A stretch of DNA of 14,045 bases, taken from an uncultured Oscillospiraceae bacterium. Lineage in GTDB: Bacteria; Bacillota; Clostridia; Oscillospirales; Oscillospiraceae. The stretch is from the NCBI GenBank assembly GCA_947628265.1, contig CANQZF010000021.1, positions 1 to 14,045 on the forward strand. The letters run 5' to 3'. The notes beneath the pieces were generated by a model, which saw nothing but the letters and a program-made list of their open reading frames with translations, ran no database searches and was not told the origin of the DNA. Position numbers and translations under genes: made by a program. Positions 1 through 5,792 of the stretch are shown piece by piece (the first letter of the stretch is position 1; every line of letters begins with the position of its first letter).

Positions 1-538
1 GCAGGTCCCCCGGCAAAAAGCCCAGCCGCTCCCCGGCCTCCACCGCCGGGCGGGTGAGGATGATGCGGTTCACCGTCTTTGCCCGGAAGGCCGCCACTGC
101 CGCCGCCACCGCCAGGTACGTCTTGCCCGTTCCGGCGGGACCGATGCCGATGGTGACGGTATTTTTTCCGATGGCGTCCACATACTTTTTCTGTCCCAAA
201 GTCTTGGCCTTGATGGGCTTGCCCTTGGCGGTGACGCAGATGACGTCCCGGGAAAGCTCCCCTATTTTGTCGTCCTCGCCGCTGCGCACCAGTCCCAGGA
301 CGTAGCGGACGCTCTGCTCCTCGATATTCTCCCCCTTGGCGGCCAGGCGCATAAGGCCTTCGATGGCCCTCTGGGCGTACATGACGCTCTCCGCCTCGCC
401 CGAGATCTTCAGCTCCGACTCCCGATCCGTGACCCGGACGCCCAGCTCCGCCTCGATGAGCCGGAGGTTTTCGTCAAAGGAGCCGAAGACGTTTATGATG
501 TTCTCCATTCTGTCGATATTGATGGTCTGTTCTGTCAT
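1..538 (-). CDS. phoH: PhoH-family ATPase, N-terminal part (cut by window edge)
   Basis: This is the first 179 residues of a PhoH-like protein; the C-terminus lies beyond position 1. PhoH proteins are cytosolic P-loop NTPases linked to RNA metabolism, and their exact reaction is not settled. Residues about 15-65 look like the KH-like N-terminal region of the family. A Walker A motif GPAGTGKT lies at residues 133-140, and the family signature LTRPAVEAGERLGFLPGDL follows at 161-179. The ATG at 538 has an AAAGGA ribosome binding site nine bases upstream. It starts 20 bases after the yqfD stop, so it is the third gene of yqfC-yqfD-phoH, the order seen in Bacillus and many Clostridia. Identification is firm; only the missing part is unknown. 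Confidence 0.93.
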   Translation of the reverse strand, partial: MTEQTINIDRMENIINVFGSFDENLRLIEAELGVRVTDRESELKISGEAESVMYAQRAIEGLMRLAAKGENIEEQSVRYVLGLVRSGEDDKIGELSRDVICVTAKGKPIKAKTLGQKKYVDAIGKNTVTIGIGPAGTGKTYLAVAAAVAAFRAKTVNRIILTRPAVEAGERLGFLPGDL

Positions 539-558
539 TTGTGCGGGTCCTTTCTCTT

Positions 559-1764
559 CTATTGCGCCGGGGTGGTGAGGAGGCCCAGCTCCTCCTGACT
601 GAGGGGCACCTCCCGGCCGATCTGCTCCACGCACTCGGCCCGAAGGGTGACGGTGACGAGGCCCCCGTCCTCACGCGTCTCAAAGTCGGAGCTTACGATG
701 TACCCCTCGCCAATGCGCTCCTCCAGATCAAAAAGGAGCCTGGAGGTCAGCAGACGCTCGGCCTCCTCCACCGTCATGGTGTAGGGGACGCTCTCGTACT
801 CTTCAAAGCGCTCCCGGGCCACCGTCAGGGGCAGTACCGTCCCGCCGGGGAGGGTCACGGGGGTATACGTAGATATTTTATCACACTCTCTATATGGATT
901 TCCACCAGAAAAATAAAGATTTACGCGATTTCCTCCTAAAATTAAGGCCGTCCTGGCGGTTTTCTCCCCGGTGTACTCCTTTTTCATGGCCTCAAGGGGC
1001 GTGGAGAGGGTCAGCTCGTACCACGTCCGGGCCCAGATCTCGGCCTTGGCGTGGGTGATACGGCCGTTGCCGACGGGCACGAAGGAGGACACCAGCTCGT
1101 CCCCCTCCACCACCGTGTCCCCCAGGCCCTTAAGCTGCCAGCCCTCGAAGACCGTGAGCTCCGTTATTATACCCGCTTTTCCGGCGATCACCTTGGTGGG
1201 TACGTCGGGGTCGTAGAGCTCCGGCTTTTCGATTTTCTCCCGGACGATGACCTCCAGGCGGCTGCCGTGGGTGTTGAGGGTGATGAAGCTCAGGGACGGA
1301 ACGTTGATGAGCACGTCGTTGGCCACCCTTTTTGCCGAGACGGTCAGCAAATTTGTGCCGATGTCCACCCCCTGGTCCTTCAGCGCCGCCAAAATCTCCG
1401 ACGTAGGGACGTTCACGTTGCCGGTGACGTCAATCTGCCAGATATAGAGAGACGAAAGCCCCACCAGGAATACGCACGCCGCCATGCCAATGAGAAGGGC
1501 ATAGCGCTTTCTTATCCGCCAGAGGAAGAAGGGCACTCCCCGGCGGCGGACGATCCGCACGGTGAAGGCCCCGGTCCTCTCCGCCACCCGCCGGAGGGTG
1601 AGGTAGCCCCGTAAACCCACGGTCATCTGCGCCGCGCCGTCGGGAGTGCGCTGAAGGTCCCGGAAGTCCACATGGTTTCTGGCGCAGATATTCACGGCCC
1701 GCTCGGAATATTTGCATTGGAGCTCCACCCGGACGCTCCCTTTGAGGGTATCCATCAAGCTCAT
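559..1764 (-). CDS. yqfD: Sporulation protein YqfD
   Basis: A 401-residue single-pass membrane protein, close to the roughly 400 residues of Bacillus YqfD. Residues 1-85 form a basic cytosolic part (RRRGVPFFLWRIRKR just before the membrane), residues about 89-109 are one hydrophobic membrane helix, and the rest is a long outer domain beginning IDVTGN, reminiscent of POTRA/FtsQ-like folds. Known for the family: expressed in the mother cell under sigma-E and needed for efficient sporulation; no enzymatic activity is established. The ATG at 1764 follows the yqfC stop by two bases, indicating translational coupling. An internal ATG three codons later is an alternative start. A strikingly AT-rich codon stretch sits at 862-946 (see findings). 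Confidence 0.93.
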   Translation of the reverse strand: MSLMDTLKGSVRVELQCKYSERAVNICARNHVDFRDLQRTPDGAAQMTVGLRGYLTLRRVAERTGAFTVRIVRRRGVPFFLWRIRKRYALLIGMAACVFLVGLSSLYIWQIDVTGNVNVPTSEILAALKDQGVDIGTNLLTVSAKRVANDVLINVPSLSFITLNTHGSRLEVIVREKIEKPELYDPDVPTKVIAGKAGIITELTVFEGWQLKGLGDTVVEGDELVSSFVPVGNGRITHAKAEIWARTWYELTLSTPLEAMKKEYTGEKTARTALILGGNRVNLYFSGGNPYRECDKISTYTPVTLPGGTVLPLTVARERFEEYESVPYTMTVEEAERLLTSRLLFDLEERIGEGYIVSSDFETREDGGLVTVTLRAECVEQIGREVPLSQEELGLLTTPAQ

Positions 1765-1766
1765 TT

Positions 1767-2048
1767 TTACGCCTCCAGCTCTACGGCCTCAATGGCGCCG
1801 GTGACCACCATCTCAAGGTCGCTCATGGCTGAGATTTCCAGGCCCCGTCCCCGGAGCTTCACCGTCATGGCGGCGGTGTTCACGCAGATCCTCTCCGGCC
1901 CGTACTCCAAAAGTCCCCGGTGATTTTCAATGTGTACCTGTCTCTGGCCGGTGAGGGTCACCCTGGGCACCCCCACGGCGGCCTCCCCCGGCAAGTTAAA
2001 TATCTCCGCCGCCTTTATAAGCAGCTTCTCCCCCCGTCTTTTTCTCAC
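1767..2048 (-). CDS. yqfC: Sporulation protein YqfC (YabP/YqfC family)
   Basis: A 93-residue protein, the same size as Bacillus YqfC. The reading frame is open far upstream, but the start is placed at the GTG at 2048 because GGAGG lies seven bases before it and because this gives the family length and N-terminus (RKRRGEKLLIKAAEIFNLP). The conserved core PRVTLTGQRQVHIENHRGLL is at residues 28-47. The protein has no signal peptide or membrane helix. The family, which includes YabP, is mother-cell expressed and associated with spore cortex or coat formation; molecular role unknown. First gene of the yqfC-yqfD-phoH operon, preceded by a sigma-E-like promoter. Confidence 0.9.
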   Translation of the reverse strand: MRKRRGEKLLIKAAEIFNLPGEAAVGVPRVTLTGQRQVHIENHRGLLEYGPERICVNTAAMTVKLRGRGLEISAMSDLEMVVTGAIEAVELEA

Positions 2049-2076
2049 GTCATCGCCTCCGCAGCTTGTTCTCTTC

Positions 2077-2105
2077 ATCCTATGACGCGACAGGCAAAAA
2101 TAGGC
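2077..2105 (-). promoter_or_regulatory. Candidate sigma-E promoter of yqfC
   Basis: On the minus strand, GCCTATT (2105-2099) matches six of seven positions of the sigma-E -35 pattern (K-M-ATATT). After exactly 14 bases, CATAGGAT (2084-2077) matches six of eight positions of the -10 pattern CATACAMT. Transcription would start near 2070, giving a leader of about 22 bases before the yqfC GTG. The match fits the known sigma-E control of this operon, but it is a pattern match only. Confidence 0.5.
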
Positions 2106-2114
2106 CAACTGCGT

Positions 2115-2122
2115 CATACACT
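2115..2122 (+). promoter_or_regulatory. Candidate sigma-E -10 element of ylbJ
   Basis: CATACACT is an exact match to the sigma-E -10 consensus CATACAMT and lies 34 bases before the ylbJ ATG. No good -35 box is visible at the usual 13-15 base spacing (the region is GCAAAAAT). A start site near 2129 would leave the ribosome binding site GGGGAGG (2144-2150) in the leader. Confidence 0.45.
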
Positions 2123-2156
2123 TCACTGTACACCACATATACAGGGGAGGTAAGAT

Positions 2157-3335
2157 ATGAACCTTACGCTTTTTCGTCAAAAAACTTACGACGCGCTGAC
2201 GATTTTGGGGCTTCTGGCCGTCACCGCGGGGCTGATGGTCTTCCCCGCCCAGATGGTGGGGGCCGCCCGGGAGGGGGTGGAGCTGGGCTTTAACGTGCTC
2301 ATCCCCTCCCTCTTCCCCTTTTTCGTTATCTCCTCGCTGACGGTGGAGCTGGGGCTGGCGGAGCGTCTGGGGAGCGTCTTTTCCGGCGTCATGGGGCCGC
2401 TCTTCAACGTCAGCGGCGAGTGCGCCGCCGCCCTCATTCTGGGCTTCATCGGCGGCTACCCCGTGGGGGCCCGGACCATCATAAGCCTTTACGAGCAAGG
2501 GCGCTGTACCAAGGCGGAGGCCGAACGGATGCTGGCCTTCTGCAACAACTCCGGCCCCGCCTTTATCTTCGGCGTGGTGGGCGCGGGTATCTTTTTGAGC
2601 TCCTCCGTGGGGCTCATCCTCTACCTCACCCACATGGCCGCCTCCATTTTGGTGGGGCTCATCTTCCGCTCCCACGGCGGGCGCGGGAGCGGCGGGCGGC
2701 TCCCCCGTCCCCAGAGGGAGCGTGTCAGCTTCCCCGCCGCATTTGTCCGGGCGGTGGGGTCCTCCTTCACCTCGTGCCTGGGCATCTGCGGGTTTGTCAT
2801 TTTCTTCACGGTGTTCACGCGGCTGCTCTTTTTATCCGGGGTGCTCAAGGCGGTCTCCGCCGCCATCGGGACGGTACTGGGGCCCCTGGGCTTTGACGAG
2901 GCGTGGGCCGAGCGGCTTTTGACCGGCTTTATTGAGCTCACCGGCGGGGTGTGGAGTCTCCGGGAGGTGTCCTCCCGGCTCACAGCCTCCGTCTCCATGG
3001 CGGCCTTCATGCTGGGATGGGCGGGGCTTTCGGTGCACTGCCAGGTCCTGTCGTTCCTGGGCTCCACCGGGCTCTCGGCCAGGACTTACATTCTGGGGAA
3101 GGCCCTCCACGCCGGCATCTCGGCGGCGCTGGCGGCCCTCATCATGTGCTTTGTGAGGCCCAGCGTCCCCGTGGGCCTCATCCTGGCGGGGCAGGTGGGG
3201 AAGCTGGCGACCCTCAGCTTTTCCACGGCGCTCCGGGCCTCCGCCATGCTCTCCGGCGGACTTCTTCTCCTTTTCCTGGCCGTATTTTTGTTTTTGCGGA
3301 AAAAAGGTGGAAAAAAGGAGCGAAAGGATGTATAA
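2157..3335 (+). CDS. ylbJ: Sporulation integral membrane protein YlbJ
   Basis: A 392-residue polytopic membrane protein of the nucleoside-recognition (Gate) superfamily, near the roughly 400 residues of Bacillus YlbJ. Visible family features are GGYPVGART at residues 99-107, CNNSGPAFIFGVVGAG at 129-144, ELTGGVWSL at 260-268 and GLSVHCQ at 290-296. Hydrophobic helices lie around 14-34, 46-64, 86-104, 133-170, 206-227, 233-243, 276-292, 316-334 and 364-380, and the tail is basic (RKKGGKKERK). Known for the family: expressed in the mother cell under sigma-E and needed for heat-resistant spores; the transported substrate, if any, is unknown. The ATG follows GGGGAGG by six bases. It is divergent from yqfC and first in a plus-strand operon. 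Confidence 0.92.
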   Translation: MNLTLFRQKTYDALTILGLLAVTAGLMVFPAQMVGAAREGVELGFNVLIPSLFPFFVISSLTVELGLAERLGSVFSGVMGPLFNVSGECAAALILGFIGGYPVGARTIISLYEQGRCTKAEAERMLAFCNNSGPAFIFGVVGAGIFLSSSVGLILYLTHMAASILVGLIFRSHGGRGSGGRLPRPQRERVSFPAAFVRAVGSSFTSCLGICGFVIFFTVFTRLLFLSGVLKAVSAAIGTVLGPLGFDEAWAERLLTGFIELTGGVWSLREVSSRLTASVSMAAFMLGWAGLSVHCQVLSFLGSTGLSARTYILGKALHAGISAALAALIMCFVRPSVPVGLILAGQVGKLATLSFSTALRASAMLSGGLLLLFLAVFLFLRKKGGKKERKDV

Positions 3336-3362
3336 TGGACGCATCTATGAAGGAGGTGCGCC

Positions 3363-3572
3363 ATGCTCTTTTTAAAGAAGATCGAGCCGTCCTGCTCCTA
3401 CTGCGCCAGCGGCTCTCGGATCAGCGACACCGACGTGGCCTGTCTGCGCCGGGGGATCGTCTCCGCCCAGGGCGCCTGCCGCAAATTTAAATACGACCCC
3501 TTAAAGCGCGAGCCGCCCCACACGGCGAATTTGGACCCCGAAAAGTATACCCAGGAGGACTTCTCCCTGTGA
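3363..3572 (+). CDS. Small four-cysteine conserved hypothetical protein
   Basis: A 69-residue soluble protein with a near-perfect ribosome binding site (AAGGAGGTG, about six bases before the ATG). Four cysteines at residues 11, 14, 27 and 39, the first two as C-x2-C (SCSYCASG), suggest a small metal-binding knuckle, probably zinc; this is inference. The C-terminal half contains FKYDPLKREPP and ends LDPEKYTQEDFSL. I believe similar small proteins occur widely in Clostridia, but no function is known to me. It lies 27 bases after ylbJ, and its stop overlaps the start of the biotin ligase gene in a GTGA, so the two are very likely co-translated. Confidence 0.8.
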   Translation: MLFLKKIEPSCSYCASGSRISDTDVACLRRGIVSAQGACRKFKYDPLKREPPHTANLDPEKYTQEDFSL

Positions 3573-4351
3573 CGGACGCGCAAATAGCGGCCCTCGTTGC
3601 CGGGGCGTACCCGGGACTCGCCGCCCGCATTTTGGACTCCTGTCCCTCCACCAACACGTACCTCAAGGACCGGGCCGATGGACTCTCCCACGGCTATACT
3701 GTCCTCGCGAAGACCCAGAGCGCCGGACGGGGGCGCATGGGGCGGCGGTTTTACTCCCCCGAGGGGACGGGGCTCTACATGAGCGTCCTTCTGCGCCCGG
3801 AGCTGGAGCTTCAAGACCTGACGCTCATCACCCCCGCCGCCGCCGTGGCGGTGCGGCGGGCTATAAAGGAGCTTTCCGGGGCGGAGGCACAGATCAAGTG
3901 GGTCAACGACGTGCTGCTTGGCGGGCGCAAGGTCTGCGGGATTTTGACCGAGACGGCCTTTCGCGGCGAGGCGGCGTGCTGCGCTATCCTCGGTATCGGC
4001 GTCAACGTCTGCCCGCCGAGGGAGGGGTTCCCGGAGGAGCTGCGCAATGTGGCCGGGGCGGTGCTCCGGGAGTATGACCCGGAGGCCCGGTGGAGGCTGG
4101 CCGCCCTCATTTTGCGGCACTTTTTTGCGATCTACGCCTCCCTCCCGGACCGGGGCTTTGTGGAGGAGTATCGAGGGGCTAACACGGTCCTTGGACGTAA
4201 AGTTGACATAATTTCAGGCGGAGTCTCCCGTCCGGCCTTCGTTCTGGACATCGACGGGGACTGTTCGCTGCGGGTCCGCTACCCCGACGGGTCGGAGGGG
4301 ACCGTCAGCGCCGGGGAGGTCTCCGTCCGGGAGAGGGGGCCAAAACCGTGA
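3569..4351 (+). CDS. birA: Biotin--[acetyl-CoA-carboxylase] ligase, monofunctional
   Basis: A 260-residue enzyme that activates biotin with ATP to biotinyl-AMP and transfers it to the biotin carrier protein of biotin-dependent carboxylases in the cytosol. The biotin-binding loop GRGRMGRRFYSPEGTGLYMS is at residues 53-72, KWVND at 110-114 (usually KWPND), KVCGILTE at 121-128 and GIGVNV at 142-147. Residues about 208-255 form the small SH3-like C-terminal domain. The N-terminal DNA-binding helix-turn-helix of bifunctional BirA is absent, so this version should not repress biotin genes itself. The GTG start overlaps the previous stop (GTGA), and AGGAGG lies ten bases upstream. Residues 211-217 (KVDIISG) are encoded by one copy of the repeated 17-mer described in findings. 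Confidence 0.92.
   Translation: MTDAQIAALVAGAYPGLAARILDSCPSTNTYLKDRADGLSHGYTVLAKTQSAGRGRMGRRFYSPEGTGLYMSVLLRPELELQDLTLITPAAAVAVRRAIKELSGAEAQIKWVNDVLLGGRKVCGILTETAFRGEAACCAILGIGVNVCPPREGFPEELRNVAGAVLREYDPEARWRLAALILRHFFAIYASLPDRGFVEEYRGANTVLGRKVDIISGGVSRPAFVLDIDGDCSLRVRYPDGSEGTVSAGEVSVRERGPKP
4199..4215 (+). repeat. 17-bp AT-rich direct repeat, copy 1
   Basis: AAAGTTGACATAATTTC lies inside birA and encodes KVDIIS. It is identical to 4468-4484 in the next gene and matches 13 of 14 core positions at 10620-10633. Its wobble bases (GTT, ATA, ATT) contrast with the G/C-ending codons around it. Confidence 0.85.
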
Positions 4352-4725
4352 AGCTCCGGCCCCATCACGCGCTGTGCGTCCAGAAATTCACCGGTCACGG
4401 GTACGACGAAAATTTCACCCGCCACATGACCGAGACTGTCCAGGTTTTAAAGGAGCACCCGGACGAGAAAGTTGACATAATTTCCGGGTGCGATGACCTA
4501 TGCGCCCACTGCCCCAACAACGAAAACGGGGCCTGTACGACCCTTCAAAAGGTGGCGGAGATGGACCGGGCCGTTCTCTCCTCCACCGGCTTGCGAATTG
4601 GCGAGGCCGTGGCGTGGGGGCGGCTGGCCGCGCTGGCCCGGGAAACCGTTTTTGAGACGGCGGAATTCGAAGCCGTCTGCAAAAATTGCGAATGGTACGC
4701 GCTGTGCAAAAATACCAACATCTGA
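4348..4725 (+). CDS. DUF1284 cysteine-rich protein
   Basis: A 125-residue soluble protein with the DUF1284 signature: N-terminal LRPHHALC, then F-x-GHGYDENF, then SGCDDLCAHCPNNENGAC. It has eight cysteines (10, 48, 52, 55, 63, 111, 114, 120), arranged as C-x3-C-x2-C-x7-C and C-x2-C-x5-C, plus a His pair at 6-7. This suggests an iron-sulfur or zinc site, an inference since no activity is established for the family. The start is GTG, overlapping the birA stop in GTGA, so it is translationally coupled to birA. Residues 41-47 (KVDIISG) are the same heptapeptide as in birA and come from an identical 17-bp sequence. A compound hairpin follows the stop. Confidence 0.85.
   Translation: MKLRPHHALCVQKFTGHGYDENFTRHMTETVQVLKEHPDEKVDIISGCDDLCAHCPNNENGACTTLQKVAEMDRAVLSSTGLRIGEAVAWGRLAALARETVFETAEFEAVCKNCEWYALCKNTNI
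4468..4484 (+). repeat. 17-bp AT-rich direct repeat, copy 2
   Basis: AAAGTTGACATAATTTC inside the DUF1284 gene, in the same reading phase as copy 1 (KVDIIS), with starts 269 bases apart. The identity covers wobble positions, so it is a DNA-level match and not only a protein motif. Confidence 0.85.
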
Positions 4726-4732
4726 CATACTA

Positions 4733-4788
4733 AAAATCCCTCTTTCCGGGGAAGCTACCGGTGAACTTCCAGGAAAGAGGGCTATTTT
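4733..4788 (+). terminator. Compound hairpin that buries the next gene's ribosome binding site
   Basis: CCCTCTTTCC (4738-4747) pairs perfectly with GGAAAGAGGG (4772-4781). Inside it GGAAG (4750-4754) pairs with CTTCC (4766-4770), and outside AAAAT (4733-4737) can pair with ATTTT (4784-4788). It follows the DUF1284 stop by a few bases and ends in a short T-rich tract, so it can act as an intrinsic terminator in either direction. The 3' arm is also the ribosome binding site of the 53-residue gene starting at 4789. Confidence 0.7.
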
Positions 4789-4950
4789 ATGTGCACTGAT
4801 CTTGCCAAGGGCATCGCCATCGGGATGGTGGCCGGCATCGCCGCCGGCGCCGTCATCGCCATGCCCAAAAAGCGCGGCTCCGTGGCCGGCCGTATGCTCA
4901 AGGCCGCCGGCCACATCGTGGAGAATATCTCCGACGCGATGGGAATTTAA
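4789..4950 (+). CDS. 53-residue glycine-rich membrane protein, YtxH-like
   Basis: Starts MCTDLAKGIAIGMVAGIAAG and continues AVIAMPKKRG; residues about 8-25 are a Gly/Ala-rich hydrophobic helix, followed by a basic stretch (PKKRG) and an amphipathic tail ending NISDAMGI. Size and layout resemble small YtxH-type proteins common in Clostridia; function unknown, probably membrane-associated. The start was chosen because GGAAAGAGGG lies eight bases upstream and no other ATG gives a full helix. The whole ribosome binding site is inside the 3' arm of the preceding hairpin, so translation may be kept low or be conditional. No separate promoter is visible. Confidence 0.65.
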   Translation: MCTDLAKGIAIGMVAGIAAGAVIAMPKKRGSVAGRMLKAAGHIVENISDAMGI

Positions 4951-4952
4951 AC

Positions 4953-4989
4953 TGGCATTGAAAGGCCGCGAAGCGGCCTTTCAATGCCA
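4953..4989. terminator. Perfect 17-bp hairpin after the YtxH-like gene
   Basis: Arms 4953-4969 (TGGCATTGAAAGGCCGC) and 4973-4989 are exact complements around a GAA loop. It starts three bases after the stop of the 53-residue gene. It has no T-tract on the plus strand, so it could be a weak terminator or an mRNA-stabilising structure. Confidence 0.6.
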
Positions 4990-5002
4990 AGGGGACGCGT
5001 GC

Positions 5003-5047
5003 GGAAGAACCCCCTCGAATTCTGCTTAAATTCGAGGGGGTTCTTCC
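5003..5047. repeat. Perfect 19-bp inverted repeat
   Basis: Arms 5003-5021 (GGAAGAACCCCCTCGAATT) and 5029-5047 are exact complements with a 7-base loop CTGCTTA. Neither strand has a T-tract directly after it. It is the second of three consecutive hairpins in a region without genes. Confidence 0.75.
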
Positions 5048-5050
5048 TGC

Positions 5051-5111
5051 TGTTTTGCTCCGCGCGCGGCCCGAAGGGCCGCACACTCCGCAAAACAAAA
5101 GGTATTTTTTT
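5051..5111 (+). terminator. Two-tier hairpin followed by a T-tract
   Basis: The outer stem TGTTTTGC (5051-5058) pairs with GCAAAACA (5090-5097), and the inner stem GCGGCCC (5066-5072) pairs with GGGCCGC (5076-5082) around GAA. Seven T residues follow at 5105-5111. It may be the real end of the ylbJ-birA transcript. The inner stem is nearly identical to the hairpin that opens repeat module D. Confidence 0.5.
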
Positions 5112-5191
5112 CGACGTACATGCCGCCGGAAAAAATATTGAATTAGGGGGTGCTATCAATGTACCACCCCCAAACAACGCCGTCCGGGCCG

Positions 5192-5310
5192 CCGCCCAGA
5201 TTGCCCCTCCCTTTGGGAGGGGTGCCCGAGCGCAGCGATGGGCAGGGTGGGTCCGTATATCCACCCACCCCCACCCCCTGCCCCCTCCCAAAGGGAGGGG
5301 CTTTTAAAAT
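5192..5310. repeat. Intergenic repeat module A, copy 1
   Basis: About 119 bp bounded by two nested palindromes, CCCCTCCC-TTT-GGGAGGGG (5204-5222) and CCCCTCCC-AAA-GGGAGGGG (5282-5300). Between them GGGCAGGGTGGGT can pair with the complementary C-rich run, so the whole unit can fold into a long branched hairpin. It ends GGGGCTTTTAAAAT. Short open frames across it read through the other copies too, but look like repeat artefacts and have no start signals. Confidence 0.85.
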
Positions 5311-5490
5311 AAGCGGCCCGGAGGGCCGCAACCACTTTAGCCTTCCCCGCAGGGCGGGGAAGGTGGCGCGTTAGCGACGGATGAGGTGAGAGGGTGCGTT
5401 CATCTGAGCGCTTTCCAAGTCGCTACCTTCTCACCTCACCCCTGCCCCTCCCCGCCCTGCGGGGAGGGCAAAAAGGAGCGGCTGCGCCGC
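5311..5490. repeat. Intergenic repeat module D, copy 1
   Basis: Opens with the hairpin GCGGCCCGGAGGGCCGC (5313-5329). Two palindromes follow: CCTTCCCCGC with GCGGGGAAGG (5341-5363) and CCCTCCCCGC with GCGGGGAGGG (5446-5468). TGAGGTGAGA between them is complementary to TCTCACCTCA further on. The plan matches module A although the sequence differs: palindrome, purine-rich arm, loop, pyrimidine-rich arm, palindrome. It ends in GGAGCGGCTGCGCCGC. Confidence 0.8.
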
Positions 5491-5535
5491 ACATTTGATT
5501 ATTCGCCGCAAACTTTTGCGGCGAAAACCTTTTTT
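5491..5535 (+). repeat. Repeat module E, copy 1 (terminator-like)
   Basis: ACAT-x-ATT-ATTCGCCGCAAA followed by its complement TTTGCGGCGAA forms an 11-bp stem (5502-5512 with 5515-5525) and is followed by a T-tract at 5530-5535, the form of an intrinsic terminator. Its near-copy at 11932-11977 follows a shortened module mosaic. Confidence 0.65.
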
Positions 5536-5540
5536 GGGGA

Positions 5541-5647
5541 TGGCGCGTTGATTTGAGGTAAGATGCAAACCGGAGGGACGGGCCGGCCGGTGTCCGGCCC
5601 TTACGGCAAGTTTTCACGTTTAAATCAATCGTTCCGATTACCGCGCC
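5541..5647. other. Potentially structured spacer between repeat copies
   Basis: GGCGCG (5542-5547) with CGCGCC (5642-5647), TTGATTT (5548-5554) with AAATCAA (5622-5628), and GGGCCGG (5580-5586) with CCGGCCC (5594-5600) are mutually compatible stems. It matches no riboswitch I recognise, and an open frame from 5563 only runs on into repeat A, so I do not call a gene. Confidence 0.3.
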
Positions 5648-5673
5648 GCCCGAATTATACGCCATATGGGCAG

Positions 5674-5792
5674 CCACCCAGATTGCCCCTCCCTCTGGGA
5701 GGGGTGCCCGAGCGCCGCGATGGGCAGGGTGGGTCCGTATATTCACCCACCCCCACCCCCTGCCCCCTCCCAAAGGGAGGGGCTTTTAAAAT
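5674..5792. repeat. Intergenic repeat module A, copy 2
   Basis: A direct copy of 5192-5310 displaced by 482 bases with only a few substitutions (for example CTCTGG for CTTTGG in the first palindrome, and TTC for TCC after the central GTATA). Confidence 0.85.

Noticed and set aside
541..939. A 132-codon plus-strand open frame over yqfD
   Set aside because: It is a shadow of the yqfD frame. It has no domain or ribosome binding site and conflicts with a recognised gene.
1767..2675. A 302-codon version of yqfC
   Set aside because: The extra 5' part is antisense to ylbJ and repeat-like in composition. The GTG at 2048 has a proper ribosome binding site and gives the family length.
4203..4208. TTGACA within the 17-mer as a promoter -35 box
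   Set aside because: No -10 box lies at a 16-18 base spacing in either copy.
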